A stretch of 64,000 nucleotides of DNA, from contig NZ_OY782770.1 of the NCBI RefSeq assembly GCF_963678245.1, positions 1,364,001-1,428,000 of the forward strand, given 5' to 3'. Origin of the DNA: an uncultured Sunxiuqinia sp. GTDB lineage: Bacteria > Bacteroidota > Bacteroidia > Bacteroidales > Prolixibacteraceae. Under the pieces are notes generated by a model, which saw nothing but the letters and a program-made list of their open reading frames with translations, made no database searches and was not told the DNA's origin. Positions 1 to 9,012 of this stretch are shown one piece after another. Each line of letters opens with the position of its first letter. Within the stretch, counting starts at the first letter, position 1. A program made the position numbers and the translations under genes.

Positions 1-552
1 TTGTTTTTCGAAATCCGGCTGTTGTTCTTCGGCCAACTGAACCGGTTGTTGATTTGTCGTTGAATAATTCCAAATAGCATAAACAAAAAAGGAAAGGAGC
101 AAAACAGCTGCAACGTGACTTGCCCAAAGCATTAAAATTTTGGTGTTTGATTTTTTGTAAAGCCGTTCCTTGTCATTAAAAACAATATCGGGTTCAACTT
201 GAAGTTTCGTTCTCAGGAATTGGTCAAAATAAAGCTCTTTTTTAGGATTGCTGGTAATTTCATGAATAAACGCTTTTTCATCTTCTATACTCAAGTCGTT
301 TTCCATCAGGGCAATTGCCCGATAATCAAATTCGGGAGATTCAGTCAACGTATTTTTTTTCAAAACTTCTTTTCTTGGTAAAACCGTTAAATCGGGCTCC
401 AGCTTTTTAATAGCCGAAACCGCTTTTAGTTCTTCATGAAGATCAGGATTGTCATTCAGGAAATCTAAAAACACATCAACCTGATTATCAAGCAAAGTAC
501 CGTCAAGATAATCCAAAAAGTAAATCTCGTAATTTGTACGGTCAATATTCAT
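1..552 (-). CDS. Putative anti-sigma factor, single-pass membrane protein (3' end outside window)
   Basis: Reading from the ATG at 552 down to the window edge gives 184 codons without a stop, so the C-terminus is missing. The first ~140 residues are soluble and acidic, opening MNIDRTNYEIYFLDYLDGTL, a short helical N-terminus like those of zinc-less Bacteroidota anti-sigma factors. One hydrophobic stretch follows (about residues 145-165, ILMLWASHVAAVLLLSFFV), then a Gln-rich segment likely to be periplasmic. The start lies 3 bp after the stop of the ECF sigma gene, so the two are almost certainly co-transcribed. The role as membrane anchor and inhibitor of that sigma factor is inferred from position and topology; I do not recognise the family. 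Confidence 0.7.
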   Translation of the reverse strand, partial: MNIDRTNYEIYFLDYLDGTLLDNQVDVFLDFLNDNPDLHEELKAVSAIKKLEPDLTVLPRKEVLKKNTLTESPEFDYRAIALMENDLSIEDEKAFIHEITSNPKKELYFDQFLRTKLQVEPDIVFNDKERLYKKSNTKILMLWASHVAAVLLLSFFVYAIWNYSTTNQQPVQLAEEQQPDFEKQ

Positions 553-555
553 AAG

Positions 556-1041
556 TTAAACAAGCACATCTAATTTGCCAATATAATTCTTCAAAAACAC
601 CCGGGCTCGATAAATATACACCTTCACCTGGGATTCACTCAGAGCGGTTAATTCGCTAATCTCTTTGTAAGAATAACCTTCATAGTCGCGCAACATCAGT
701 ACCGATCGCTGATCCTCCGGGAGCAAACGAATGGCCTGATTCAGCACTTCGCCAATATCAGAATATTGCTGATCATGCCCTTCATCTTGAAGTTGCAGAT
801 CATCGTAACGTTTTTGACGCTGATCTTTTCGGATCACATCAATTGTTCGATGGTAAGCCGTGGATAATAAATATGATTTTATTTTGCATGAATCAACCGT
901 TCGCTTATGCATCCAAAGCTTTTCGAAACTATCCTGAACAATATCACGTGCCTTTTCCTGGTCTTTGATATTCTTCAAAACAAATCGAAAAATTCCATCT
1001 GCATAAAGATTTACTGCTTGGTTATATTCTTCAACCGTCAT
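556..1041 (-). CDS. RNA polymerase sigma-70 factor, ECF subfamily
   Basis: A 161-aa protein with region 2 at residues ~10-75 (QEKARDIVQDSFEKLWMHK, the core-binding and -10 recognition helices) and region 4 at ~105-155 (LLPEDQRSVLMLRDYEGYSY, then a helix-turn-helix with ALSESQVKVYIYRAR). Length and two-domain layout are standard for ECF sigma factors. It lies 40 bp downstream of the S41 peptidase gene and directly upstream of the anti-sigma-like gene, all on the minus strand. The target regulon cannot be told from the sequence. Confidence 0.9.
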   Translation of the reverse strand: MTVEEYNQAVNLYADGIFRFVLKNIKDQEKARDIVQDSFEKLWMHKRTVDSCKIKSYLLSTAYHRTIDVIRKDQRQKRYDDLQLQDEGHDQQYSDIGEVLNQAIRLLPEDQRSVLMLRDYEGYSYKEISELTALSESQVKVYIYRARVFLKNYIGKLDVLV

Positions 1042-1080
1042 ACTTATTTGGGTCGTTACACCTTTATGACGGGTAAGGTT

Positions 1081-2718
1081 TTATTTTGTTACAGCAAGTA
1101 ACTGACTAAGTTGTTTTTTTGACTGAGAAAGCTGAATTGCCCGTTGCAATGTTTCATCGATATCCTTAATAATTGGGAAGAATCCTTCCTCTCCGATAAT
1201 ATTGCGAGCGATGTAGGCTTTTATTTGAGTTTCAATAATTTTCCCACTTTTTGCCAAGCCCTTTCGATCAGTTTCCAAGCCTTCTTTGCTGGCATACACT
1301 AAAAACTGATCCAAGATTTTAGCATCATCCAGGTAATTATCGAACTCTTTTGCTGTTTTAAGTTCATTTAATAATTCCCGGTTGTTATCGCTATATTGGT
1401 ATGCGAAATGATAAACCAGTGCTTTTTGCGTAATCTTCGAATAGTAATCGGAATAGCCGGATGTATCGGCAGCCACAAAATAGTCGGGCATCACGCCACC
1501 ACCACCATAAACGATGCGTCCACCTATCGTTTCATACTTCAGGGAGTCGGCGAATTGAATGCTATCAGCTACTTGAAATTCACCATGCTCGGCTCGGTCC
1601 ACAATGTCGTGGTAATAATCCAGCTGGTCGCCTTCAACATAGGGTTTTTGAATACACCGACCACTAGGAGTGTAGTAACGGGCAACAGTTAGCCGGAGTG
1701 CTGAACCATCTCGGAAAGGAATTTGCTCTTGCACCAGTCCTTTTCCGAAAGAACGACGACCAACAACTAATCCACGGTCGTTATCCTGAATGGCTCCTGC
1801 AAAAATTTCGCTGGCGGAAGCCGAATATTCATCAATTAAAACAATGATTTCTTTGTCTAAAGCAACACCCGATTTCGTGGCGTTGTAGGTTTTGCGAGGC
1901 TGTGAATTTCCTTCGGTATAAACAATTAGTTTTCCTTTGTCCAAAAATTCGTTGACCATATTGACCACTGCCATCAGGTAACCTCCGGGATTTCCACGTA
2001 AATCAACGATAATTTTTTGTGCTCCGGAGTTGGTTAGTTTTTCAACAGCTTCAACAAACTCTTCATGTGTCTTTTCAGCAAAGCGGTTTACTTTTACAAA
2101 ACCGGTTACATCGTCAATCATATAACTTACGTCAATACTGTAAATTGGAATGTCGCCGCGTGTGATTTCAAAATCGATCAGCTCTGGAATTCCCCGACGT
2201 TTGATGCCGACAGCTACTTTGGTTCCTTTTTCGCCACGAAGAACATTCAACACATCTGTATTATTGATGTTAACGCCTGCAATGACTGAGTCGTTGACTG
2301 TCACAATTCGATCGCCCGCTAAAATGCCTAATTGATATGAAGGGCCACCGGAAACGACATCAACCACTTGCACGGTATCGTTGTGGATCGAAAACTGTAC
2401 ACCGATTCCACCAAAGTTTCCTTGCATCTCTTCATGAACTTCCTGCATGTCTTTAGCAGGAATATAGGCCGTATGCGGATCTAAATTTTTCAGCAATTCC
2501 GGAATTGTTTTTTCAACCAACTCGTTCGTTGAGACTGAATCAACATATGCCTCATTTATTAATTCAACAATGGTGCTCAACTTATTGGCTCGCTGAGGAA
2601 GGAAGTTTTGTGATGACGGAGCCTGTATTTTGGTCAAACTATTGCCAAGTACAATACCAATAATTACTGATACAGCAATTAAGATCGGCATGTAAACATT
2701 TGTCTTTTTTATATTCAT
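1081..2718 (-). CDS. S41 family C-terminal processing peptidase
   Basis: A 545-aa serine protease of the Ctp/tail-specific protease family. An N-terminal signal anchor (residues ~8-27, MPILIAVSVIIGIVLGNSL) sends it to the periplasm. A PDZ domain follows at about 85-170 (GGIGVQFSIHNDTVQVVDVV), then the S41 core with the Ser nucleophile in EYSASASEIFAGA (~residue 303) and the catalytic Lys in RRSFGKGLVQ (~328), the Ser-Lys dyad of the family. The C-terminal ~150 residues are helical and family-typical. It begins 10 bp after the dCMP deaminase gene, so they form an operon. It probably trims the C-termini of exported proteins; the substrate is unknown. Confidence 0.93.
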   Translation of the reverse strand: MNIKKTNVYMPILIAVSVIIGIVLGNSLTKIQAPSSQNFLPQRANKLSTIVELINEAYVDSVSTNELVEKTIPELLKNLDPHTAYIPAKDMQEVHEEMQGNFGGIGVQFSIHNDTVQVVDVVSGGPSYQLGILAGDRIVTVNDSVIAGVNINNTDVLNVLRGEKGTKVAVGIKRRGIPELIDFEITRGDIPIYSIDVSYMIDDVTGFVKVNRFAEKTHEEFVEAVEKLTNSGAQKIIVDLRGNPGGYLMAVVNMVNEFLDKGKLIVYTEGNSQPRKTYNATKSGVALDKEIIVLIDEYSASASEIFAGAIQDNDRGLVVGRRSFGKGLVQEQIPFRDGSALRLTVARYYTPSGRCIQKPYVEGDQLDYYHDIVDRAEHGEFQVADSIQFADSLKYETIGGRIVYGGGGVMPDYFVAADTSGYSDYYSKITQKALVYHFAYQYSDNNRELLNELKTAKEFDNYLDDAKILDQFLVYASKEGLETDRKGLAKSGKIIETQIKAYIARNIIGEEGFFPIIKDIDETLQRAIQLSQSKKQLSQLLAVTK

Positions 2719-2728
2719 TGACTTTTAT

Positions 2729-3154
2729 TTATTCATCCATTACAACCTGAACGACCTCAATGTCAGCTCGCTTCAGTAAGTTGATGCCATCTTCCAACCG
2801 GTAACTATCGGTAAACACAACACGTTTGATTCCGGCTTGAATAATCAGCTTAGCACATTCTAGGCAAGGAGATGACGTAACGTACATGGTACCACCCTCG
2901 CTGCTGTTACTTGATTTTGCAACCTTTGTAATCGCATTGGCCTCGGCATGAAGCACGTATGGTTTTGTCTTATTATTGTCGTCTTCGCAAATATTTTCGA
3001 AGCCAGACGGCGTTCCATTATAGCCATCGGAAATGATCATTTTGTCTTTCACCAAAAGTGCACCAACCTGGCGTCGCTTACAATACGAATTTTGAGCCCA
3101 AATAGTGGCCATCTTCAAATAACGTTGATCAAGCAAAAACTGTTTATTTTCCAT
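2729..3154 (-). CDS. Deoxycytidylate (dCMP) deaminase
   Basis: A 141-aa zinc-dependent cytidine/deoxycytidylate deaminase. The zinc site is complete: HAEANAI (His and catalytic Glu, residues ~69-75) and SSPCLECAK (two Cys, ~96-104). The N-terminal QVGALLVKDKMIISDGYNGT motif and the short length match ComEB-type dCMP deaminases that make dUMP for thymidylate synthesis. It is cytosolic. It heads a minus-strand operon with the S41 peptidase 10 bp downstream, an arrangement I take as incidental co-transcription. Confidence 0.92.
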   Translation of the reverse strand: MENKQFLLDQRYLKMATIWAQNSYCKRRQVGALLVKDKMIISDGYNGTPSGFENICEDDNNKTKPYVLHAEANAITKVAKSSNSSEGGTMYVTSSPCLECAKLIIQAGIKRVVFTDSYRLEDGINLLKRADIEVVQVVMDE

Positions 3155-3214
3155 CGAATGAAGTGATTAATTGGCAAAAGTAATAAATCATCAGTCTTAA
3201 GTTACCGAATACAT

Positions 3215-3254
3215 TACAAAAAAACGTTCACCTCTAAAAAGAAATGAACGTTTT
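3215..3254 (-). terminator. Rho-independent terminator of the response regulator gene
   Basis: Inverted repeat AAAACGTTCA (3221-3230) and TGAACGTTTT (3245-3254) with a 14-nt loop. Read on the minus strand the stem is followed by a run of T broken only by one G. It lies 27 bp beyond the stop of the response regulator gene. An A/T tract on the other side could let it work in both directions. Confidence 0.75.
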
Positions 3255-3280
3255 CAATATATTTTTTTTACACACTGGTT

Positions 3281-3655
3281 TTAAACGTGCATGTATTTTT
3301 CTACTGTGTTTAAAAGGTCTTTGGATTTGATGGGCTTTGCCAGGTAATCGTCGCAACCTGCATCCAGCGCCTTTTCCCGATCATCGGACATGGCGAAGGC
3401 GGTTTGCGCTACAATTGGCAAGTCGGGCCGTTGGGCTTTCATGATTTTAGTTGCTTCATAGCCATTCATCTCGGGCATTTGAAGATCCATCAATACTAAA
3501 TCAACTTCTTCCCTATTGAAGATTTCAATTGCTTCCTTTCCATTTTTAGCCCAATAAATTTTCGCCTTAATTTTGCTTAAAACAGCACTCAGGTATAAAA
3601 AATTGGATTCAACGTCTTCTGCAATAAGTATTTTAGGATTATCTATTATTGTCAT
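3281..3655 (-). CDS. Single-domain response regulator (CheY-like receiver)
   Basis: A stand-alone receiver of about 124 aa: acidic pair in KILIAEDVES, phospho-acceptor Asp in DLVLMDLQMPEM, Thr in PIVAQTAFA and Lys in DYLAKPIKSK. No output domain follows. I chose the ATG at 3655 over the in-frame ATG at 3688 because a perfect TAnnTTTG element at 3686-3693 would place transcription start downstream of the longer start. The neighbouring PocR/PAS histidine kinase is transcribed divergently and has no receiver of its own, so it is the obvious partner; that pairing is inference. Confidence 0.88.
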   Translation of the reverse strand: MTIIDNPKILIAEDVESNFLYLSAVLSKIKAKIYWAKNGKEAIEIFNREEVDLVLMDLQMPEMNGYEATKIMKAQRPDLPIVAQTAFAMSDDREKALDAGCDDYLAKPIKSKDLLNTVEKYMHV

Positions 3656-3685
3656 GGTTGTATTCTTATTCTTGTTTATTATAAC

Positions 3686-3693
3686 CAAAGATA
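3686..3693 (-). promoter_or_regulatory. Bacteroidota -7 element (TATCTTTG)
   Basis: Minus-strand TATCTTTG matches the primary sigma -7 consensus TAnnTTTG exactly and sits ~31 nt upstream of the ATG at 3655, giving a leader of ~24 nt. No clear -33 TTG is visible, so the assignment is moderate. Confidence 0.5.
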
Positions 3694-4032
3694 TCGAAAG
3701 ATTTATTTAAATGCCATAGTTTATCTTATTTTTTAAATCAGTAAGTAGAATTTAAGTGTCAATCTTATTGCTTTCAAACACAAACGAAGAACGAGTGTTA
3801 ATTTCTTCGAATCATTTCTAACAATAGAACTCGGAAAGTGATCTGAAACTCATTTACTACTCGCTAAAAACTCTCTTCTTTTGCTAATTTAAATTCTGGA
3901 TATTTGCAGTAAAAGTACATACTATCGCAAGAAGTTCAAAAAAAAACCACCAACGAGTGCTCTTCTCTTCAAGTTATTTATTTACTTTTAATGGCAACGG
4001 CAAAAATTAAAAATAGTTAATCTAGCAATTGC
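3694..4032. other. Divergent intergenic region between response regulator and histidine kinase
   Basis: About 340 bp, strongly A/T-rich, without a plausible reading frame. It must contain the promoter of the kinase gene at 4033; TATTTGCA near 3901 is only a partial match to the Bacteroidota -7 element. No repeats or hairpins stood out. Confidence 0.5.
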
Positions 4033-7000
4033 ATGGAATCGGGAAATGGCGGGACGACGGTAAAGGGACATCTTAATATCAGCGAGTTTTTCGAGATTGC
4101 AGAACTCCAAAAGCTACAAGACTTATTCTCAGAGGTGCACCAGATTGCTTCATTAATTACTTATCCTGATGGGACTCCGATTACGCAAGCCTCTAATTTT
4201 TCTAGCTTGTGCTCCGATGTGATCCGGCAAACAGAAAAAGGGGCTCGCAATTGTTCCCGATCAGATTCTGTTATTGGACAGTACAATACCGATGGACCAA
4301 CTGTTCGGAGATGCTTAAGTGCGGGATTATGGGACGCCGGGGTTAGCATGAAAGTTGGAGATAAACATATTGCAAACTGGTTAATTGGCCAGGTTAAAGG
4401 AGACGACTTTGACGAAAACAGCATTGTCAGGTATGCCGATAAAATCGGAGTTGACCGAGGAAAGTTCATTCGCGCTTATCGTGATGTCACTGTTATGAGC
4501 GAGTCCAAATTCCGGAAAATTGCTGAATTGCTTTATGTTTATGTAAATCAACTAACAGAAAAGATTCATACCAAACAACTTTTAGTTCAGGCAAATACTG
4601 AATTTGAACAGATTACCCAAAGCCTGTCCGATATTATCTGGATGGGCGAATGGAATACTGATACTGGCGAGGTAGTACATTCCTATATTTCAGATGTTGC
4701 CGACGAGCTTCTGTTACTTCCCAAAGATACAATAGCCAATAGTTTCGATACATTTTTCTCATATATACTACCAGAATATATAGAAAATGTAAATGTCGTT
4801 CTTTCAAAAGCATTACAAGATCAGGAGAAAGAATATTCCATTATTTATGAAATAAAAAAAGGGAATGGGGAAATTTCATGGTTCGAATCTACAGGTAAGA
4901 GTCATAAACATGGAAGTGCAGTAAGAATTGTTGGTGTTACGAAGGACCTCACGGAAAGTAAAAAGATAAAACAACAATTAAAAGAAAACGAAGTACGATA
5001 CCGGGAACTAGCTGAGCATCTTCCTTCGGGGGTTGCGGTGTATCGACCAATAGAAGATGGCAACGATTTTGTTTTTGTCGATTTTAATTCATCTGCTGAA
5101 AGAATAACAAGTACCTCGAAAGAAAATATTATTGGAAAAAAGCTTTCTGAACGATTTCCCAACATGGCAGAATCTCCTCTATTCATAGCTGTCAGGAAAG
5201 TATACGAAACGGGAGAAGAAGCTCATATTGATCCTATTTATTATTCGGATAGTGCTAGAAGTGGATGGCGTGAAAACTCAATTTATAAGTTGCCAAGCGG
5301 CGAAATAGTCGCTATTTTTAAAGATGTGACTGCTCTTAAAAACGCGCAAGACAAACTGAAACGAAAAAACAAGAAACTAAAAGAAGCCAAGAGAATAGCG
5401 AAACAAAATGCTCATCGGTTTAAAGCATTGCATGATGCATCATTTGGGGGAATAGCCATCCACGACAAAGCCGTTATTCTGGATTGTAATTTCGGACTTT
5501 CGAAACTTTCGGGCTATTCGCATGAAGAATTAGTTGGCATGAACGGTTTGCTGCTAATTGCTGAAGAATCCCGGGAGTTAGTCATGAATAATATTATTGA
5601 AGGATATGAAGAATCATATGAGGTAATCGCTGTCAAAAAGAATGGTGAACGATATCCGGTGAGACTAGAAGGAAGAATGATTCACTACAAAGGTGAAAAA
5701 GTAAGAGTCGTTGAATTCAGAGACATAACCGAAAGAAAAAAACTCGAGATGGAACAAATAAGAAAGGAACGACTGCTTAATGAAACCGGGCGAATCGCAA
5801 AAATAGGAGGCTGGGAGTTTGATGTTCTGACATTGAAACCCTATTTATCAAACGAAGTCAAGCGGATATATGGACTTCCTATTGATGAGGAGCTTCCGGA
5901 AGGAACTGACATTCTTCGAAACTATCCTGGAGAAAGTTTGAAAACGATAAAGAAATCTCTAAATCAACTGATTAAAACAGGTACATCCTATGATATAGAA
6001 ACTCCATTTATTAGCGAAAAAGGTGAAGAAAAATGGGTTCGATCAATTGGGCTGGCGGAGAAAGAACATGGAAAAGTTGTTCGACTTTATGGAACAATAC
6101 AGGATATTACTGATCAAATTAAACAAGAACAGCGAAACTTGAGACTCAGCGAAGCGATTGAACAAAGCCCTGTAAGCATAGTCGTAACAGACCTGAAAGG
6201 AAGAATTGAATATGTGAATCCGGCGTTTCAAAAAGTTACCGGGTATACTCAAGAAGAAGTGATCGGGGAAAAAACGAACTTGTTGTCATCGGGCTATCAC
6301 AATTCTCAATTCTACAAAAATTTGCGGAGTACATTATTGTCAGGAGAGAGTTGGCAAGGTGAGTTTTGTAATAAAAAGAAGAATGGAGATTTGTATTGGG
6401 AAAGTGCACGCATTTCTCCTATAAAAGACAAGAATGGCAAAACACTCAACTATCTGGCAATAAAAGAAGATATTACAGCGACTAAACAAATGATTAGTGA
6501 TTTAAAAGAATCAAAAGAAAAGGCTGAGCAATCTGATCGATTGAAGTCAGCATTTCTGGCCAATATGAGTCATGAAATCAGAACTCCGATGAATAGTATC
6601 CTCGGCTTTATTGAGCTGATACAAATACCCGACTTAAATGATGATGATCGAGCTGAATTTTCGAAGGTTATTAATGAAAGTGGGGAACGACTTCTCGATA
6701 CGATAAATGATTTAATCGAATATTCTAAGATTGAAGCAGGAGACATTCCTCTTGTTATTGAAGAGTTTAGGCTCGCTGGAGTTTTTGAATTTCAACTTAA
6801 TTTTTTCGAACTAATTGCAAGAAAAAAAGGCTTGGATATTTCTCTGAGCATTTCGGAGGACCTGCAAAGTACGATTGTAAAAACAGATAGAAATAAGCTG
6901 AATTCGATTCTAACAAACCTCATGAACAATGCCATTAAGTTCACCAACCAAGGAAAGGTAAGTTTTGGTTTTGAATTGGAGCAGAATCAGGTGAAATGCT

Positions 7001-7230
7001 ATGTTTCTGATACAGGAAACGGCATCCCTAAAGAGAAGATTGACGCGATTTTTGAACGCTTCATACAGGCTGATTTGAATTTGACGAGGAAATACGAAGG
7101 ATCCGGACTTGGCTTGGCAATTTGCAAAGGATATTTGGAGAAGATGGGGGGAAGTATCTGGGTAGAATCAGAAGTCGGGAAAGGAAGTACATTTTACTTC
7201 ACGGTTAACGATAACAATGGAATTTCTTAA
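4033..7230 (+). CDS. PocR-domain, multi-PAS sensor histidine kinase
   Basis: A 1065-aa cytoplasmic sensor kinase. Residues ~12-175 are a PocR ligand-binding domain (start LNISEFFEIAELQKLQDLFS; cysteines at SLCSDV, NCSRS and RRCLSAG). About five PAS/PAC modules follow (roughly 195-310, 318-435, 465-575, 585-695 and 700-815), then a HisKA domain with the phospho-acceptor His near 847 (ANMSHEIRTPMNSILGF) and an HATPase domain with N box (LMNNAIKFTNQG), DTGNGIPKEKI and GSGLGLAICKGYLEKMGG. There is no transmembrane helix and no receiver. The divergent CheY-like gene is a likely phosphorelay partner. The PocR domain suggests a small soluble metabolite as signal, which cannot be named here. Confidence 0.92.
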   Translation: MESGNGGTTVKGHLNISEFFEIAELQKLQDLFSEVHQIASLITYPDGTPITQASNFSSLCSDVIRQTEKGARNCSRSDSVIGQYNTDGPTVRRCLSAGLWDAGVSMKVGDKHIANWLIGQVKGDDFDENSIVRYADKIGVDRGKFIRAYRDVTVMSESKFRKIAELLYVYVNQLTEKIHTKQLLVQANTEFEQITQSLSDIIWMGEWNTDTGEVVHSYISDVADELLLLPKDTIANSFDTFFSYILPEYIENVNVVLSKALQDQEKEYSIIYEIKKGNGEISWFESTGKSHKHGSAVRIVGVTKDLTESKKIKQQLKENEVRYRELAEHLPSGVAVYRPIEDGNDFVFVDFNSSAERITSTSKENIIGKKLSERFPNMAESPLFIAVRKVYETGEEAHIDPIYYSDSARSGWRENSIYKLPSGEIVAIFKDVTALKNAQDKLKRKNKKLKEAKRIAKQNAHRFKALHDASFGGIAIHDKAVILDCNFGLSKLSGYSHEELVGMNGLLLIAEESRELVMNNIIEGYEESYEVIAVKKNGERYPVRLEGRMIHYKGEKVRVVEFRDITERKKLEMEQIRKERLLNETGRIAKIGGWEFDVLTLKPYLSNEVKRIYGLPIDEELPEGTDILRNYPGESLKTIKKSLNQLIKTGTSYDIETPFISEKGEEKWVRSIGLAEKEHGKVVRLYGTIQDITDQIKQEQRNLRLSEAIEQSPVSIVVTDLKGRIEYVNPAFQKVTGYTQEEVIGEKTNLLSSGYHNSQFYKNLRSTLLSGESWQGEFCNKKKNGDLYWESARISPIKDKNGKTLNYLAIKEDITATKQMISDLKESKEKAEQSDRLKSAFLANMSHEIRTPMNSILGFIELIQIPDLNDDDRAEFSKVINESGERLLDTINDLIEYSKIEAGDIPLVIEEFRLAGVFEFQLNFFELIARKKGLDISLSISEDLQSTIVKTDRNKLNSILTNLMNNAIKFTNQGKVSFGFELEQNQVKCYVSDTGNGIPKEKIDAIFERFIQADLNLTRKYEGSGLGLAICKGYLEKMGGSIWVESEVGKGSTFYFTVNDNNGIS

Positions 7231-7334
7231 TTAAACATGCAGTGGTTCAACCCAGTCACATAACTCAGTTGATCCACCCTCATCGCGTAATGGAGTTACT
7301 AACGACTATTGTTGTAAGTTTACATCAATAAATA

Positions 7335-7611
7335 GTGCAACGAGATCAACCTGAAACGGAAAAAGCAATCGCTAAAAGTCAGGACTTCGCCAATGTGGAA
7401 GGAAACAGCTATTTTCCAATTGAATCATTAAATAAAGAATATTTTAAAGATGGCGACACTCAGACGGCTTGCCACTGGAGCGGAACCGCATTTTGCGATG
7501 ACCGGGAAATTGATGGTAAGGTAAATCACAATGCCGTTTGGTTTCGCTGAGCCGTCGGGCATAGCAAACAGCATCAAAGGGCATGTCACATTTAAAAAGG
7601 CATACAAGTGA
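7335..7611 (+). pseudogene. DUF427-family protein, frameshifted remnant
   Basis: The first 71 codons read like the C-terminal part of a DUF427 protein (ETEKAIAKSQDFANVEGNSY, then HWSGTAF and EIDGKVNHNAVW) and end at TGA 7548-7550. The expected continuation AEPSGIANSIKGHVTFKKAY appears at once in another frame (GCT at 7546, stop TGA 7609-7611). A frameshift near 7546 therefore breaks the gene, and the usual N-terminal region also looks short. It lies upstream of the ergothioneine-type genes in the same direction. Family assignment is from remembered motifs; the function of DUF427 is unknown. Confidence 0.6.
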
Positions 7612-7688
7612 TCAGTAATTAAGTTCAAATAAACATATAAACTAACTCAAATACATTTTGTTGTTTGTTATAAACGAAGACAATCTAA

Positions 7689-9008
7689 ATGAGTAATAAT
7701 TCTATGTTTACTGAAATGTCGACAAACGAGTTGGTGGCTTTATTGTCATCTCCCAAAGCAAAATTTATTGACATCCGTCCGGTTAATGCCTACAATGGTT
7801 GGCGGCTTCAAAATGAACCAAGAGGTGGTCACATCAAAGGTGCAAAAACTCTGCCTGAAAAGTGGGCGAATTATATTGACTGGATTGAAATAGTCCGGTC
7901 GAAAGGAATTTTGCCCGAACATGAAATTGTACTGTATGGCTACTCAATAGATAAAATAGAAGAGATCGCAATCCGCTTTCAAAAGTCTGGATACAACCAA
8001 ATTAAAATTTACAATCATTTCCATGATGAGTGGTCGCCAAACACTGAATTACCGATGGATTCTCTTCCTCGATTCGAGAATTTAGTGCCTGCAAGTTTTG
8101 TAAACGAGATCATTTCAGGCGAAAGGCCATTGGAGTACGAAGGGAAAAAAGTGGTCATCGTTCATGCTCATTATCGCAACCGCGATGCTTATTTGAGTGG
8201 GCATATTCCGAGGGCAATTGATATGGATACACTCGCCCTTGAAGCCACGGAAACCTAGAATCGCCGATCGCCAGAAGAATTAGAGCAAGCCTTGCTTAAG
8301 CATGGAATAACGTCAGACACACTGGTTATTTCATACGGAAAATTCATGTTCCCGGATAATGATGACGAATTTCCGGGTAGCGCGGCCGGCGACATCGGAG
8401 CCATTCGCAATGCTTTCATTATGATGTATGCGGGCGTAAAAGATGTTCGGGTACTGAATGGCGGATTCCAATCCTGGGAAGATGCAGCATACGAAATTGC
8501 CACCGATGATGTTCCCAAAACTCCGGTTGAAAACTTCGGGGTAAATATTCCTGTAAAATCTGAACTGGCTGTTGACATTCCGGAAGCGAAAGAAATGCTG
8601 GTTTCTTCAACGGCCGACTTGGTCTGCGTTAGAAGTTGGCCCGAGTATATTGGCGAAGTAAGCGGTTACAATTATATCGAAAAAAAGGGCCGTATTCCCG
8701 GAGCTATTTTTGGCAACTGCGGTTCCGATGCCTATCACATGGAAAACTATCGCCATGTGGATCATACAACCCGCGAATTTCATGAAGTAGCGCAGATTTG
8801 GAAACAGGTGGGCGTTACCCCGGATAAACATTTGGCCTTTTATTGTGGTACAGGATGGCGCGGTAGCGAAGCCTGGTTTAATGCATGGCTGATGGGCTGG
8901 CCTCATGTTTCTGTATTCGACGGTGGTTGGTTCGAATGGAGCAACAATCCGGAGAATCCTTACGAAACGGGCATACCTGAAGACTCGAATGCTGAAATTT
9001 ATTCTTGA
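7689..9008 (+). pseudogene. eanB: EanB-like rhodanese (hercynine sulfurtransferase) interrupted by an in-frame TAG
   Basis: One frame of 440 codons runs from 7689 to TGA 9006-9008 and is broken only by TAG at 8256-8258 (codon 190). Sequence on both sides is continuous with one protein: ...DMDTLALEATET, stop, NRRSPEELEQALLKHGI. The expected residue is Trp, so a single TGG to TAG change explains it. The protein has tandem rhodanese domains and the active-site loop FYCGTGWRGSEAWFN with Cys386 (codon 8844-8846). This motif and the stretch around DEFPGSAAGDIGAIRNAFIM match my recollection of Chlorobium EanB, which transfers polysulfide sulfur onto hercynine to make ergothioneine without oxygen. 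The next gene, 4 bp on, is the matching methyltransferase. A TTG at 8292 could restart translation but would lack the N-terminal third. Confidence 0.8.
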
Positions 9009-9012
9009 AATC

